Below the pieces are notes generated by a model that was not told the DNA's origin, did not search any database, and saw only the letters and a program-made list of their open reading frames with translations. Position numbers and translations under genes: made by a program. This document shows, one piece after another, positions 17,276-24,496 of a stretch of 37,366 nt of DNA. How positions within the stretch are numbered: the stretch's first letter is position 1; every line of letters begins with the position of its first letter. This DNA is from JAVBLK01 sp031553565 (GTDB lineage Bacteria; Bacillota; Clostridia; Christensenellales; DUVY01): assembly GCA_031553565.1 (NCBI GenBank), contig JAVBLK010000053.1, positions 1 through 37,366 of the forward strand, in the 5' to 3' direction.

Positions 17276-18097
17276 TTATTTTAAGCGGCACATATGCTGC
17301 TGTTCGATCTCGCGGAAATTTCGCGATCTGTTTATCGCCTCGTCCCAGTCGATAAGGTGGCCGTCGAACTCCGGGCCGTGTACGCAGGCGTACTTTATCT
17401 CGCCGCCGACCGATACCCTGCAACAGCCGCACATCCCTGTGCCGTCCACCATCGTGGCGTTCATGCTGACGATCGTCTTAACGCCGTACGTTTTGGTCAT
17501 ATTGCAGACCGCGCGCATCATAGGCATAGGGCCTACCGCAAAAACGACGTCATACGAATTCTTATCCCTGTCGAGCAGCCGCTTCAAAACGTCGGTGACA
17601 AAGCCCTTTTCTATATAGCTTCCGTCGTCGGTCGTAAGGTACAGCGTGTCCGCCGCCGCACGGAATTCGTCCTCGTACATGATAAGCGATCTGTTGCGCG
17701 CGCCTATGATGATATCTGCGGGCTTACCCTGCGCTTTTAAAAACTTCGCCTGCGGATAAATAACGCCCGCGCCTATCCCGCCGCCGATCATCAAAACTTT
17801 TTTAAAGCCCAAAAGGTCGGTCGGATGCCCAAGCGGCCCGACAAAGTCGGCTATGCTGTCCCCTGCCTTAAGCCGGCACAGCGCATTTGTCGAATAGCCC
17901 ACGCTCTGTACTAAAATAGTGACGCTGCCCGCAGCCTTGTCCATGTCGCAGATAGTAAACGGGATGCGCTCGCCTTCGGTACCCACGCGCAGTATGATAA
18001 ACTGCCCCGGGTGAGCGTTCACTGTGACGGCGGGCGCGTCGATAACAAACTCGACTACATTCTCGGCAAGCCGCCGGGTCTTAAGAATTTTGTACAT
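17276..18097 (-). CDS. nfnA: NfnA / ferredoxin-NADP reductase-like FAD and [2Fe-2S] subunit
   Basis: A 273-residue protein of the PyrK/NfnA (sulfide dehydrogenase alpha) type. FAD contacts are in RIPFTICD (45-52), and nucleotide binding uses VLMIGGGIGAG (101-111). The C-terminus holds the [2Fe-2S] site MVDGTGMCGCC...ACVHGPEFDG with Asp218, Cys223, Cys225/226 and Cys238. An Asp plus three Cys is the unusual coordination described for NfnA. In NfnAB this subunit takes electrons from NADH and bifurcates to ferredoxin and NADP+ with NfnB. GGAG lies 7 nt before the ATG. The NfnB gene follows after an inserted SWIM gene. Confidence 0.9.
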   Translation of the reverse strand: MYKILKTRRLAENVVEFVIDAPAVTVNAHPGQFIILRVGTEGERIPFTICDMDKAAGSVTILVQSVGYSTNALCRLKAGDSIADFVGPLGHPTDLLGFKKVLMIGGGIGAGVIYPQAKFLKAQGKPADIIIGARNRSLIMYEDEFRAAADTLYLTTDDGSYIEKGFVTDVLKRLLDRDKNSYDVVFAVGPMPMMRAVCNMTKTYGVKTIVSMNATMVDGTGMCGCCRVSVGGEIKYACVHGPEFDGHLIDWDEAINRSRNFREIEQQHMCRLK

Positions 18098-18214
18098 TAT
18101 TTTTCTCCGATAAAAGTATCGCGTTTAAAATAATACCATAAAAGCGCGGCAAATAAAACAAAATAGGTATGCAAAAAATATGCGAAACTCATTGCGCCGG
18201 CTTTTGGCACGGCG

Positions 18215-18382
18215 CTACCAGTCTTCTTTTATGCCGGTCTTGATATCCGAATACAGCTTTTTATAGTTTTCGGTAAAGCCCTGCGGCGTGCTTGTGTCGA
18301 TACCGCCCTCCGGCAGTTCGTCGCGCTCGACCGCGTCGTCGTCCTCCATTTCCGAAAGCCGCATCAAAGTATAATTATCCAT
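18215..18382 (-). CDS. Acidic 55-residue microprotein, function unknown
   Basis: A short frame that starts MDNYTLMRLSEMEDDDAVE and ends GIKEDW. It is rich in Asp and Glu, with no membrane segment or Cys. Its ATG overlaps the stop codon of the upstream RNase III-like gene (TAATG), a typical translational-coupling arrangement, and the codon usage resembles neighbouring genes. No independent ribosome site is obvious. I do not recognise a family. The coupling suggests a partner role for the RNase III-like protein, which is an inference. Confidence 0.6.
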   Translation of the reverse strand: MDNYTLMRLSEMEDDDAVERDELPEGGIDTSTPQGFTENYKKLYSDIKTGIKEDW

Positions 18383-18891
18383 TATTCGCATCCTTTTAAT
18401 GAAAGATACATAAAGCCGTATTCAGAAAGCTCCTTGCCGCGCTTTATTTGCAGCTCGTCGTACCACTCGCCCAGCTTTTCCAAACCGCAATCAAGATAAA
18501 TACTGCCGGCCACCGCCTCGAAAAACGCGGCCTTGACCGCCTTGGAGCCGGGGTAGTTGCGCAGCCCCGTGTCCGCGCCGTTCCCGTCTGCGAACCTGTA
18601 TTTAAGCAGGTTGAAACAATTGCACACCTTGATCCAATTTTCGTCGCTTTCATAAACCGTGCGCTGCTCGCTTATATCCTTTTTGGTTTTGTCCGCACCG
18701 TACAGCCTTCGCGTAAATAAAAGCTTCAGAGCGGCGTCGCCGACCACGGCAAGCCTCTGATTCCGGTAGCTCTTGTTCTTTGCAATCTTGGTAACGTCAA
18801 AAGCCGCCTTGAACAGGGCGGCATCCAAAAATCCGCAGCATAACGTGTCCTGCAATTTTAACAGCTGTTTATCTAATTCCTTATTGTCCAT
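18382..18891 (-). CDS. RNase III-fold protein with incomplete catalytic site, no dsRNA-binding domain
   Basis: A 169-residue protein with the two RNase III landmarks: NQRLAVVGDAALKLL (44-58) in place of NERLEFLGDAVL, and AAFFEAVAGSIYLD (121-134) in place of ADvFEAliGAIYLD. The glutamate of the LEFLGD motif is Ala48 and the aspartate before FEA is Ala122, while Asp52 and Glu125 remain. Two of the four canonical metal ligands thus appear lost. There is no C-terminal dsRBD, and it is longer than the usual Mini-III and not next to cysS. It may be a non-catalytic RNA-binding protein or a divergent nuclease. It overlaps the downstream microprotein gene by 1 bp. Confidence 0.75.
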   Translation of the reverse strand: MDNKELDKQLLKLQDTLCCGFLDAALFKAAFDVTKIAKNKSYRNQRLAVVGDAALKLLFTRRLYGADKTKKDISEQRTVYESDENWIKVCNCFNLLKYRFADGNGADTGLRNYPGSKAVKAAFFEAVAGSIYLDCGLEKLGEWYDELQIKRGKELSEYGFMYLSLKGCE

Positions 18892-18902
18892 AGATTATTT
18901 TA

Positions 18903-18919
18903 TGCTTCCGCCAGCGGAA
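18903..18919. other. Hairpin between nth and the RNase III-like gene
   Basis: CTTCCGC-CA-GCGGAAG is a perfect 7-bp stem. No T-run follows on either strand, so termination is doubtful. It could be a processing site in an nth-RNase III-like transcript. Confidence 0.35.
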
Positions 18920-18937
18920 GTCTTGCCCTTATCTTTA

Positions 18938-18979
18938 GGAAACGCTGAATAATCCGGCATAATTTACAGCGGCGTCTTT
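18938..18979 (-). repeat. Family A right-end fragment that supplies the end of nth
   Basis: Read on the minus strand, AAAGACGCCGCTGTAAATTA...ATTCAGCG TTTCC matches the right end of family A. The last codons (Thr-Pro-Leu) and the TAA stop of nth lie inside it. Confidence 0.7.
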
Positions 18980-19599
18980 CCTTTATAGTATTTGCAATAA
19001 TCGCTGACCCCGCATTCAAGGCATAAGGGTTTCTGCGACTTGCATGTATACCGCCCGTGAAATAACAGCAGGTGGTGCGCGCGCGAATAGAATTGCGGAT
19101 CGACGATATCCATCAGCTGCTTTTCGGTACCGAGCGGCGTATTGCTGCACGCAAGGCCAAGCCGGTTCGCCACGCGGAAAACGTGCGTATCGACCGCTAT
19201 CGCCTGGCCGCCGAACGCAACCGCGTAAACTACGTTTGCGGTCTTTCTGCCTACGCCGGAAAGGCTCTGCAATTCCTCTATGTTATCAGGCACCCGTCCT
19301 CCGAATTTTTCCAATATATCCGCCGCGGCCTGCTTGATATGCTTTGCCTTGTCATTGTAAAAACCGCATGAAAATATATAGCGTTTCAGGACTTCGATAT
19401 CCATGGCGGCAAAATCCGCCGGCGCCGGGTAATCCTGGAACAGCTTTTCCGTAACCGAGTTTACCCGCTTGTCCGTGCATTGCGCGCTTAAAATCACCGA
19501 TACAAGCAGCTGGAACGGAGTGCCGAAATCCAGCTCGCACCCGGCTTCCGGGTATTTCTGCAGCAATAACGTAAATATTCTCTCAGTTTCTTCCGTCAC
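18964..19599 (-). CDS. nth: Endonuclease III (DNA glycosylase/AP lyase)
   Basis: A 211-residue base-excision repair enzyme. The helix-hairpin-helix is LQSLSGVGRKTANVV with the catalytic lysine in GRKT, the catalytic aspartate is in VDTHVFRVANRLGL, and the C-terminal [4Fe-4S] loop has four cysteines (CKSQKPLCLECGVSDYC). The GTG at 19599 is chosen because homologues start shortly before the CELDF...PFQLLVSVILSAQCTDKRV block. The open frame continues to 19776 but the extra residues look non-coding. TGGTATAAT ends 6 nt before the GTG with no Shine-Dalgarno, consistent with a leaderless transcript. The final codons come from a repeat fragment. Confidence 0.94.
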   Translation of the reverse strand: MTEETERIFTLLLQKYPEAGCELDFGTPFQLLVSVILSAQCTDKRVNSVTEKLFQDYPAPADFAAMDIEVLKRYIFSCGFYNDKAKHIKQAAADILEKFGGRVPDNIEELQSLSGVGRKTANVVYAVAFGGQAIAVDTHVFRVANRLGLACSNTPLGTEKQLMDIVDPQFYSRAHHLLLFHGRYTCKSQKPLCLECGVSDYCKYYKGKTPL

Positions 19600-19605
19600 A
19601 AAACG

Positions 19606-19614
19606 ATTATACCA
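19606..19614 (-). promoter_or_regulatory. Extended -10 promoter immediately upstream of nth
   Basis: On the minus strand TGGTATAAT (TGN plus a perfect -10) ends 6 nt before the GTG start. A weak -35 (TGCAAG) lies 17 nt further upstream. The start point would coincide with the start codon. Confidence 0.5.
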
Positions 19615-19795
19615 TAACGCCCCTGCCGCTTGCACTAAAAATTCAGCGGGCGTCTCCAGCCGCAGGATTTCCCGGGATATAAAAATGTAGATAAAATTTC
19701 GGCGTTTACTACTGTAACAAAATGAAATGCGCCTTAATATTATGGAACATAGCTGTATACGAAACACAAAAGACAAGGTTATTAAGATACTTAAA

Positions 19796-19953
19796 GGAAA
19801 CGATGAATAAATGAGGTTAATTTAGAGCAAGTATTTTTCAGGATGAAAACGGCTTGTTTTTGCAGCAAATAGTAGAACTATTTGCAAAAGAAAAAGACGT
19901 ATTCAGGCGAAAAAGACGCCGCTAATAAATTTTGCCGATTATTCAGTGGTTCC
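19796..19953 (+). repeat. Full-length family A MITE-like repeat (158 bp)
   Basis: The ends are GGAAACGATGAATAAATG and ATTATTCAGTGGTTCC, with TAAA/TTAA flanks. Internal features match the copies at 2016 and 21275, including CAAATAGT-AGA-ACTATTTG. It occupies most of the nth/Cys-rich gene spacer; bases 19615-19790 hold nothing else I can identify. Confidence 0.85.
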
Positions 19954-20023
19954 TTAAAGGCAATTCCCTATGTACACAAAGGATGCGCAAATTTACAAAA
20001 TATCTAAAAGGAGGAACGACATA

Positions 20024-20257
20024 ATGTTTTTCGGAAATAACTGTAATAGCGGCGGCAACAACGGATGCTGCTGGGAAATAATCATCATACTTGTATTACT
20101 TAGCTGCTGCTGCGGCGGCAAAGATAAGCACGACGGCTGCGGCTGCAACACCGGTTGCGGCGGCGGCTTCGGCGGATGCAGCGAATGGATCTGGATCATA
20201 ATTATCCTTTTCTGCTGCTGCGGAAATAATTTCGGCGGCAACAACTGCTGCAAATAA
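20024..20257 (+). CDS. Cys/Gly-rich small protein with two hydrophobic blocks (chorion-class high-cysteine-like)
   Basis: A 77-residue protein with about 18 cysteines, many glycines and asparagines. It contains two copies of a pattern: Cys then Trp, a run of Ile/Leu, then Cys-Cys-Cys (CCWEIIIILVLLSCCCGG and CSEWIWIIIILFCCCGN), separated by a GCGCNTGCGGGFGG spacer. The start at 20024 has a perfect AAAGGAGG 9 nt upstream. It resembles the clostridial proteins annotated 'chorion class high-cysteine HCB protein', which have the same alternation. The role is unknown; membrane or spore-surface association is a guess. A strong hairpin follows. Confidence 0.8.
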   Translation: MFFGNNCNSGGNNGCCWEIIIILVLLSCCCGGKDKHDGCGCNTGCGGGFGGCSEWIWIIIILFCCCGNNFGGNNCCK

Positions 20258-20313
20258 CCACCACATCAACGGGGCGTGAAACTCATAGTCCCCTTGCGAT
20301 AGACCTACAAAAG

Positions 20314-20345
20314 AACCTGCGCCCCGGAAATCCGGGGCGCAGGTT
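20314..20345 (+). terminator. Strong hairpin terminator after the Cys-rich gene
   Basis: AACCTGCGCCCCGG-AAA-TCCGGGGCGCAGGTT is a perfect 14-bp-class stem, followed by TATAT. The T-run is weak, but stem strength and location 57 bp past the stop fit a terminator. Confidence 0.65.
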
Positions 20346-20435
20346 TATATCGGCCTTAGAGTGGCTTCGCCACATTTGTAATTTTGTGGCTGCCCTTTTA
20401 TTGTTGCGATTTTTCCCAGGGCAGAGCGTAAAGCA

Positions 20436-21011
20436 TCAGCTTACAATATGGTCGACGTCTCGGGACAGACGTACTTTTTTAAGGGTGTTACGGACAGAGG
20501 GCCTGCTCTGTATGCGGCTGAATATATAGAAGCCCAAAAGCGCGCCTAAAACGCTGAATATCACGTCGTCGATATCTGTAAACCGTGCCGCGGGCAGCAG
20601 CCATTGTAAAAACTCGGCGCCGACCGCCGACGCAAGCGCGGCAAGAAAAAACTTCATACCCGGCTTTTCCACATAATTCAGCTTGCATAATACGCCGCCG
20701 TAGATCCCCAGCGGCAGAAAGAGAAGTATGCTTGACACCGAATCCAAAATGTATTGAAAGAAATGTGCCAGCTCAAAGACCCTTGTTCCGCCGTCTGTTT
20801 TCAAGAAACTGATAAACGGCGTAAAATTTACGCCCGCGCCCTTACCCGACGGCAGATATTTCAGCGCGGCAAAACAAATGCAATAGCAAATAAAGCTCTG
20901 TATATATGCCGAGCGGTAGACGCGCGCGCCGCGATGGCGGTTGATAAAAAAATACAGCACGATAAAAATGCCGTACAGGATAAATATAGACGCGCCGACA
21001 GCGATGTTCAA
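20436..21011 (-). CDS. VanZ family membrane protein
   Basis: A 191-residue protein with about five hydrophobic segments and the VanZ pattern: NFTPF (63-67), SSILLFLPLGIYGG, then AEFLQWLLPAARFTDIDDVIFSVLGALLGFY with the conserved Glu, Gln, Arg and Asp residues. VanZ proteins affect teicoplanin susceptibility in enterococci; the biochemical function is unclear. The start is TTG at 21011, the first start after an in-frame stop, with GAGG 10 nt upstream. No van genes are nearby, so resistance should not be assumed. Confidence 0.88.
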   Translation of the reverse strand: MNIAVGASIFILYGIFIVLYFFINRHRGARVYRSAYIQSFICYCICFAALKYLPSGKGAGVNFTPFISFLKTDGGTRVFELAHFFQYILDSVSSILLFLPLGIYGGVLCKLNYVEKPGMKFFLAALASAVGAEFLQWLLPAARFTDIDDVIFSVLGALLGFYIFSRIQSRPSVRNTLKKVRLSRDVDHIVS

Positions 21012-21061
21012 ATCCTTTGTACCTCAGCGGTTCCGCCGCCTTGTAATAGACTTATTCCAAG

Positions 21062-21138
21062 CAGCGTTTAAAATTACCAAAACGGCGGAAGGGTTTTAGA
21101 CCAAAAAGACTTCGATGTTTTAGTAATTTATAACGCTG
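21062..21138. repeat. Inside-out pair of family A-like ends
   Basis: CAGCGTTTAAAATTAC and GTAATTTATAACGCTG form an inverted repeat in which family A-like ends face inward. This may be the junction left between two decayed copies. The remaining spacer to 21186 shows nothing else. Confidence 0.4.
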
Positions 21139-21186
21139 ATCAGTATTATATAAGCCGGAAATAAGGCCTCAAGCCCCTGCGTTTCC

Positions 21187-21215
21187 TTGCTAATTATAAC
21201 ATAAATTGCTATAAT
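21187..21215 (+). promoter_or_regulatory. Promoter of glyS
   Basis: TTGCTA, a 17-nt spacer and TATAAT. A small hairpin (CAAAGC/GCTTTG, 21219-21237) lies at the predicted transcript start. The family A repeat at 21275-21433 falls between this promoter and the glyS ribosome site. Confidence 0.6.
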
Positions 21216-21274
21216 ATTCAAAGCTTTGAATGCTTTGCGTAAGAAATTCTTACCGGCTATCAATTTTTATATAA

Positions 21275-21433
21275 GTAAACGCTGAATAAATGAGGTTAAT
21301 TTAGAGCAAGTATTTTTCAGCATGAAAACGGCTTGTTTTTGCAGCAAATAGTAGAACTATTTGTGAAGTAAAGAAGACGTTTTCAGGCGAAAAAGACGCC
21401 GCTGTAAATTATATCGAATTATTCAGCGTTTAC
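21275..21433 (+). repeat. Full-length family A MITE-like repeat (159 bp) in the glyS leader
   Basis: The perfect 15-bp terminal inverted repeat GTAAACGCTGAATAA / TTATTCAGCGTTTAC is flanked by direct ATAA repeats at 21271-21274 and 21434-21437. Internal paired arms are TGAAAACG/CGTTTTCA, with a central CAAATAGT-AGA-ACTATTTG hairpin. It is the best-preserved copy in the window. Confidence 0.92.
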
Positions 21434-21449
21434 ATAAGGAATGTGCATT

Positions 21450-22847
21450 ATGTCAGAAAAACGTGCGGTCACAATGGATAAGCTTATTGCCCTGTGCAAG
21501 GGGCGCGGCTTTATTTTCGCGGGCAGCGAGATTTACGGCGGCCTTGCAAACACCTGGGATTACGGCCCCCTGGGCGTCGAGATGAAGAACAACATCAAGC
21601 GCGCCTGGTGGAAAAAATTCGTGCAGGAAAGCCCGTATAATACCGGGGTGGACTGCGCAATACTTATGAATCCGAAAACGTGGGAGGCCAGCGGCCATAT
21701 CGGCGGTTTTTCCGACCCGCTTATGGACTGCAAGGAATGTAAAGCGCGCTTTCGGGCGGATCAGCTGATCGAGGACTATGCCGCGCGCAAGAAGAAGGAG
21801 ATTTCTCTTGCCGGCTGGGACAACGCCAAAATGGAAACGTATATCGCGGACAATAAGATCCCCTGCCCCACATGCGGCAAAAGCAACTTTACCGGCGTCA
21901 GGAAGTTCAACCTGATGTTTAAAACCTTCCAGGGCGTCACCGAGGAGACCGCCAGTACAGTCTATTTAAGGCCGGAGACCGCACAAGGTATATTTGTCAA
22001 CTTTAAAAATCTTATGCGCACGCAACGCAATAAGCTGCCTATGGGCGTATGCCAGGTGGGCAAATCGTTTAGGAACGAGATCACCCCCGGCAACTTTATT
22101 TTCCGCATCCGCGAGTTCGAACAGATGGAATTGGAGTTTTTCTGCAAGCCCGGCACCGATCTGGAATGGTTTGATTACTGGAAGGAATTCTGCAGAAACT
22201 GGCTTTTAGGACTCAATATGAAGCCGGATAACCTGCGCCTTCGCGACCATGCAAAAGAGGAGCTTTCACATTACAGCAAGGCGACGACCGACTTCGAGTA
22301 CTTCTTCCCGTTCGGCTGGGGCGAGCTGTGGGGCATCGCGGACAGGACGGACTATGACCTTAAATGCCATCAGGAAAAAAGCGGCGAGAGCATGGAATAT
22401 ATCAACGCCGAAACCAACGAGCGTTTTATACCATATGTTGTCGAGCCTTCCCTGGGCGCCGACCGCGCCTTTCTTGCGCTGCTTTCCGACGCATATGACG
22501 AGGAAGCACTGGAAGGCGGCGACACGCGCGTGGTCCTGAGGCTGCACCCGTATATCGCGCCCTTTAAGGCGGCTGTCCTTCCTCTGCAGAAAAACAAGCT
22601 GGGCGATAAGGCGACGGAGGTATACAATTCTTTGGCGAAATACTTCCCCGTGACGTACGACGAGTCCGCCAGTATAGGAAAACGCTACCGCCGCCAGGAC
22701 GAGATCGGCACTCCATTTTGCATAACTGTGGACTTCGACACCCTGACCGACGATTCGGTAACGGTAAGGGAACGCGACAGCATGAAACAGGACAGGATCA
22801 AGCTTTCGGAATTGAAAGCGTATTTAGACGAAAAACTGTTCTATTAA
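21450..22847 (+). CDS. glyS: Glycyl-tRNA synthetase, dimeric class II type
   Basis: A 465-residue alpha2-type enzyme (glyQS-like single chain) that charges tRNA-Gly. Motifs are GSEIYGGLANTWDYGPLG near the N-terminus, a CKEC/CPTC zinc pair (about 92-148), motif 2 FRNEITPGNFIFRIREFEQMELEFF and the motif 3 region GADRAFLALL. A C-terminal anticodon-binding domain begins near VLRLHPYIAPFKAAVLP. The ATG at 21450 is preceded by AAGGA at 9 nt; an upstream ATG at 21441 has no spacing. The leader holds a family A repeat and no T-box consensus, although many Firmicute synthetase genes have one. Confidence 0.97.
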   Translation: MSEKRAVTMDKLIALCKGRGFIFAGSEIYGGLANTWDYGPLGVEMKNNIKRAWWKKFVQESPYNTGVDCAILMNPKTWEASGHIGGFSDPLMDCKECKARFRADQLIEDYAARKKKEISLAGWDNAKMETYIADNKIPCPTCGKSNFTGVRKFNLMFKTFQGVTEETASTVYLRPETAQGIFVNFKNLMRTQRNKLPMGVCQVGKSFRNEITPGNFIFRIREFEQMELEFFCKPGTDLEWFDYWKEFCRNWLLGLNMKPDNLRLRDHAKEELSHYSKATTDFEYFFPFGWGELWGIADRTDYDLKCHQEKSGESMEYINAETNERFIPYVVEPSLGADRAFLALLSDAYDEEALEGGDTRVVLRLHPYIAPFKAAVLPLQKNKLGDKATEVYNSLAKYFPVTYDESASIGKRYRRQDEIGTPFCITVDFDTLTDDSVTVRERDSMKQDRIKLSELKAYLDEKLFY

Positions 22848-22902
22848 ACCGTTTACCACAGGCAGTAATTTTCAGGTTGATTTACTGTATCTCTCAACAT
22901 TT

Positions 22903-22933
22903 AAAAGGCGGACGCATTTTGCTCCGCTTTTTT
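22903..22933 (+). terminator. Rho-independent terminator of glyS
   Basis: AAAAGGCGGA-loop-TCCGCTTTTTT, 56 bp past the glyS stop. The stem is GCGGA/TCCGC extended by A-T pairs into the T-run. Confidence 0.8.
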
Positions 22934-22940
22934 CATTGCC

Positions 22941-23018
22941 TTGTCATTCTGAGCCGCAGGTGAAGAATCTTTCCCGCATTGCTGCTAAAGGATACCTTTC
23001 CTTCGCTCAGGATGACAA
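22941..23018. repeat. Palindromic TGTCATTCTGAG...CTCAGGATGACA repeat
   Basis: TTGTCATTCTGAGCCG at the left and CGCTCAGGATGACAA at the right form an imperfect inverted repeat around GAAGAATCTTTC and CCTTTCCTTCG. Repeats of this type (TGTCATcCTGAG) occur widely between bacterial genes. Confidence 0.75.
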
Positions 23019-23084
23019 ACCCGGGTTCAGGATTACGCAGCCAGGCAATTTATGACACTGCCTTCAGGTTTCGATCCGACGTCC

Positions 23085-23381
23085 TTAATCGACCGGCGGA
23101 AAGTTGATATTATAGATACGGTTCGCGCGCGCCTCCAGCTTTAAAATATACCGCCCTTCCGCATCGCAGCTGATATCCAGCCTTATTGCGTTAGGGTCTA
23201 CCTCCATATAATTGAGTATCATACAATAAAAGTCGCTCTTGATAACGCCCTGTATCCGGCTGGCGCTGCTGTGCTTGTCGGATAACAGCACGTTCTTTAA
23301 ACGGTCGCAGCCCGCCTTTGACGGCGTGTCGCCGTAATCCTCCGGTACCGCTTTGGTTTTTCTGTTTATATTGTAGAACAT
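23085..23381 (-). CDS. minE: Cell division topological specificity factor MinE
   Basis: A 98-residue MinE that follows minD. The order of motifs fits: an N-terminal MF start, CDRLKNVLLSD...IKSDFYCMILNYMEVDPNAIRLDIS for the MinD-contact helix and the topological domain, and a C-terminal ILKLEARANRIYNI strand. MinE stimulates MinD ATPase and drives its movement so that division is placed at mid-cell. Two starts are possible: ATG 23393 directly touches AGGAG, and ATG 23381 is 12 nt from it; the second is chosen because MinE proteins start MF. The sequence is divergent in the first 30 residues. Confidence 0.85.
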   Translation of the reverse strand: MFYNINRKTKAVPEDYGDTPSKAGCDRLKNVLLSDKHSSASRIQGVIKSDFYCMILNYMEVDPNAIRLDISCDAEGRYILKLEARANRIYNINFPPVD

Positions 23382-23460
23382 ACGGCGTTCCATCTCCTAT
23401 CTTTTTTCTGTTTAGCTTACCTGTAAGAGTAAGTGTTAATAAGGCGAAATGCAAAAACGG

Positions 23461-24255
23461 CTAAACCCTCTTTCTCAGGTTCCTTTTTATCCTGCCCAGG
23501 AAGCCCCTGTACTTTTCCGTACAGTCGTAATAGAGCCTTGCGCCGTGGTGGATGTTCTTTGCCATAACGGAAAACGCCATATACGCCTCGCTGCCGGTGT
23601 CAACTATGCCGCCCATAAGGCTCATCGAGGTCACGCTGTCGTCCTCCGGGATGACCGCAAGCGGGAACATCTTCAAGAGCCCCGCAATGTCCTCGATATC
23701 GGGCATTTCATAATTCAATATCATATCGCCGCGCGCGCGGTTGACTATGATTTCTATGTTATCAAGCTCGTATGACTTTAAGAGGGATATCACCTTGTCC
23801 GCATCGCGGATTGCAGACAGATGCGGCGTAGTAACGACCAGGGCTTCTGCGGCGGCGGCGACCGAACGGTGGAAGCCTACGTCGATACCGGCCGGGCAGT
23901 CTAACAATATGTAATCGAAGCTTTCTGACAAACGGTCGACCACGGCCTTGATATTCTGGCCGTTAATATGCGTTCTGTCGTAGGAATGTGCGGACGGCAG
24001 GACGTAAAGCGACGGATAGCGCGTGTCCTGGATCAGCGCCTGTTTCATCCGGCACCGCCCCTCGATGACGTCGATTATGTCGTACACGATACGGTTATCG
24101 ATGCCCAGCACCACGTCCAGATTATTGAGCCCTAAATCGAGGTCAAGCATAACGACCTTAAGGTTCATCGCCGCAAAGGCAGCCCCAAGGTTCGCGGTAA
24201 TAGTGGTCTTGCCCACCCCGCCCTTTCCGCTGGTGATAACGATTTTTCTGGCCAC
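23461..24255 (-). CDS. minD: Septum-site determining ATPase MinD
   Basis: A 264-residue MinD/ParA ATPase. The deviant Walker A is GKGGVGKTT (10-18), followed by LDLDLGLNNLDVVLG, LLDCPAGID and the C-terminal amphipathic membrane anchor GFLGRIKRNLRKRV. It dimerises with ATP on the membrane and positions the division inhibitor. The start is GTG at 24255 with AGGAG 10 nt upstream. minE follows 67 bp downstream, but no minC precedes the gene in the 241-bp upstream spacer. Confidence 0.96.
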   Translation of the reverse strand: MARKIVITSGKGGVGKTTITANLGAAFAAMNLKVVMLDLDLGLNNLDVVLGIDNRIVYDIIDVIEGRCRMKQALIQDTRYPSLYVLPSAHSYDRTHINGQNIKAVVDRLSESFDYILLDCPAGIDVGFHRSVAAAAEALVVTTPHLSAIRDADKVISLLKSYELDNIEIIVNRARGDMILNYEMPDIEDIAGLLKMFPLAVIPEDDSVTSMSLMGGIVDTGSEAYMAFSVMAKNIHHGARLYYDCTEKYRGFLGRIKRNLRKRV

Positions 24256-24366
24256 GGCAATTGTACTCCTTATTCCCGTATTAAGTAGGAAAAACCTGCT
24301 CCGTCAAAGAGAGCAATTGTAAAAAGCATAGCATTTTAGCATATACGTATAACGAAAGATAATGAC

Positions 24367-24453
24367 AAACTATGTCGGAAAATAGAATAGCCGGAAAAAC
24401 AAAGGACAAAACTGCCGTGCGGCAGCACACAAACTATGCCGGAAAATAGGATA
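24367..24453. repeat. 25-bp direct repeat flanking a CTGCCG hairpin, upstream of minD
   Basis: ACTATGTCGGAAAATAGAAT (from about 24369) recurs as ACTATGCCGGAAAATAGGAT (from about 24432). Between them is CTGCCG-TG-CGGCAG-CACA (24412-24429), also found before groEL at 31884. The rest of the plsY-minD spacer shows nothing clear. Confidence 0.5.
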
Positions 24454-24496
24454 GAGTTTATCCGTAGAATCAAAAGCCTTAAGAAAAAAACGGGCG

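Noticed and set aside
20436..21011. Glycopeptide resistance from the VanZ-like gene
   Set aside because: VanZ-like proteins are common and no other van genes are present.
21216..21449. T-box riboswitch in the glyS leader
   Set aside because: No AGGGTGGnACCGCG-type anti-terminator or specifier loop was found; the leader is filled by a family A repeat.
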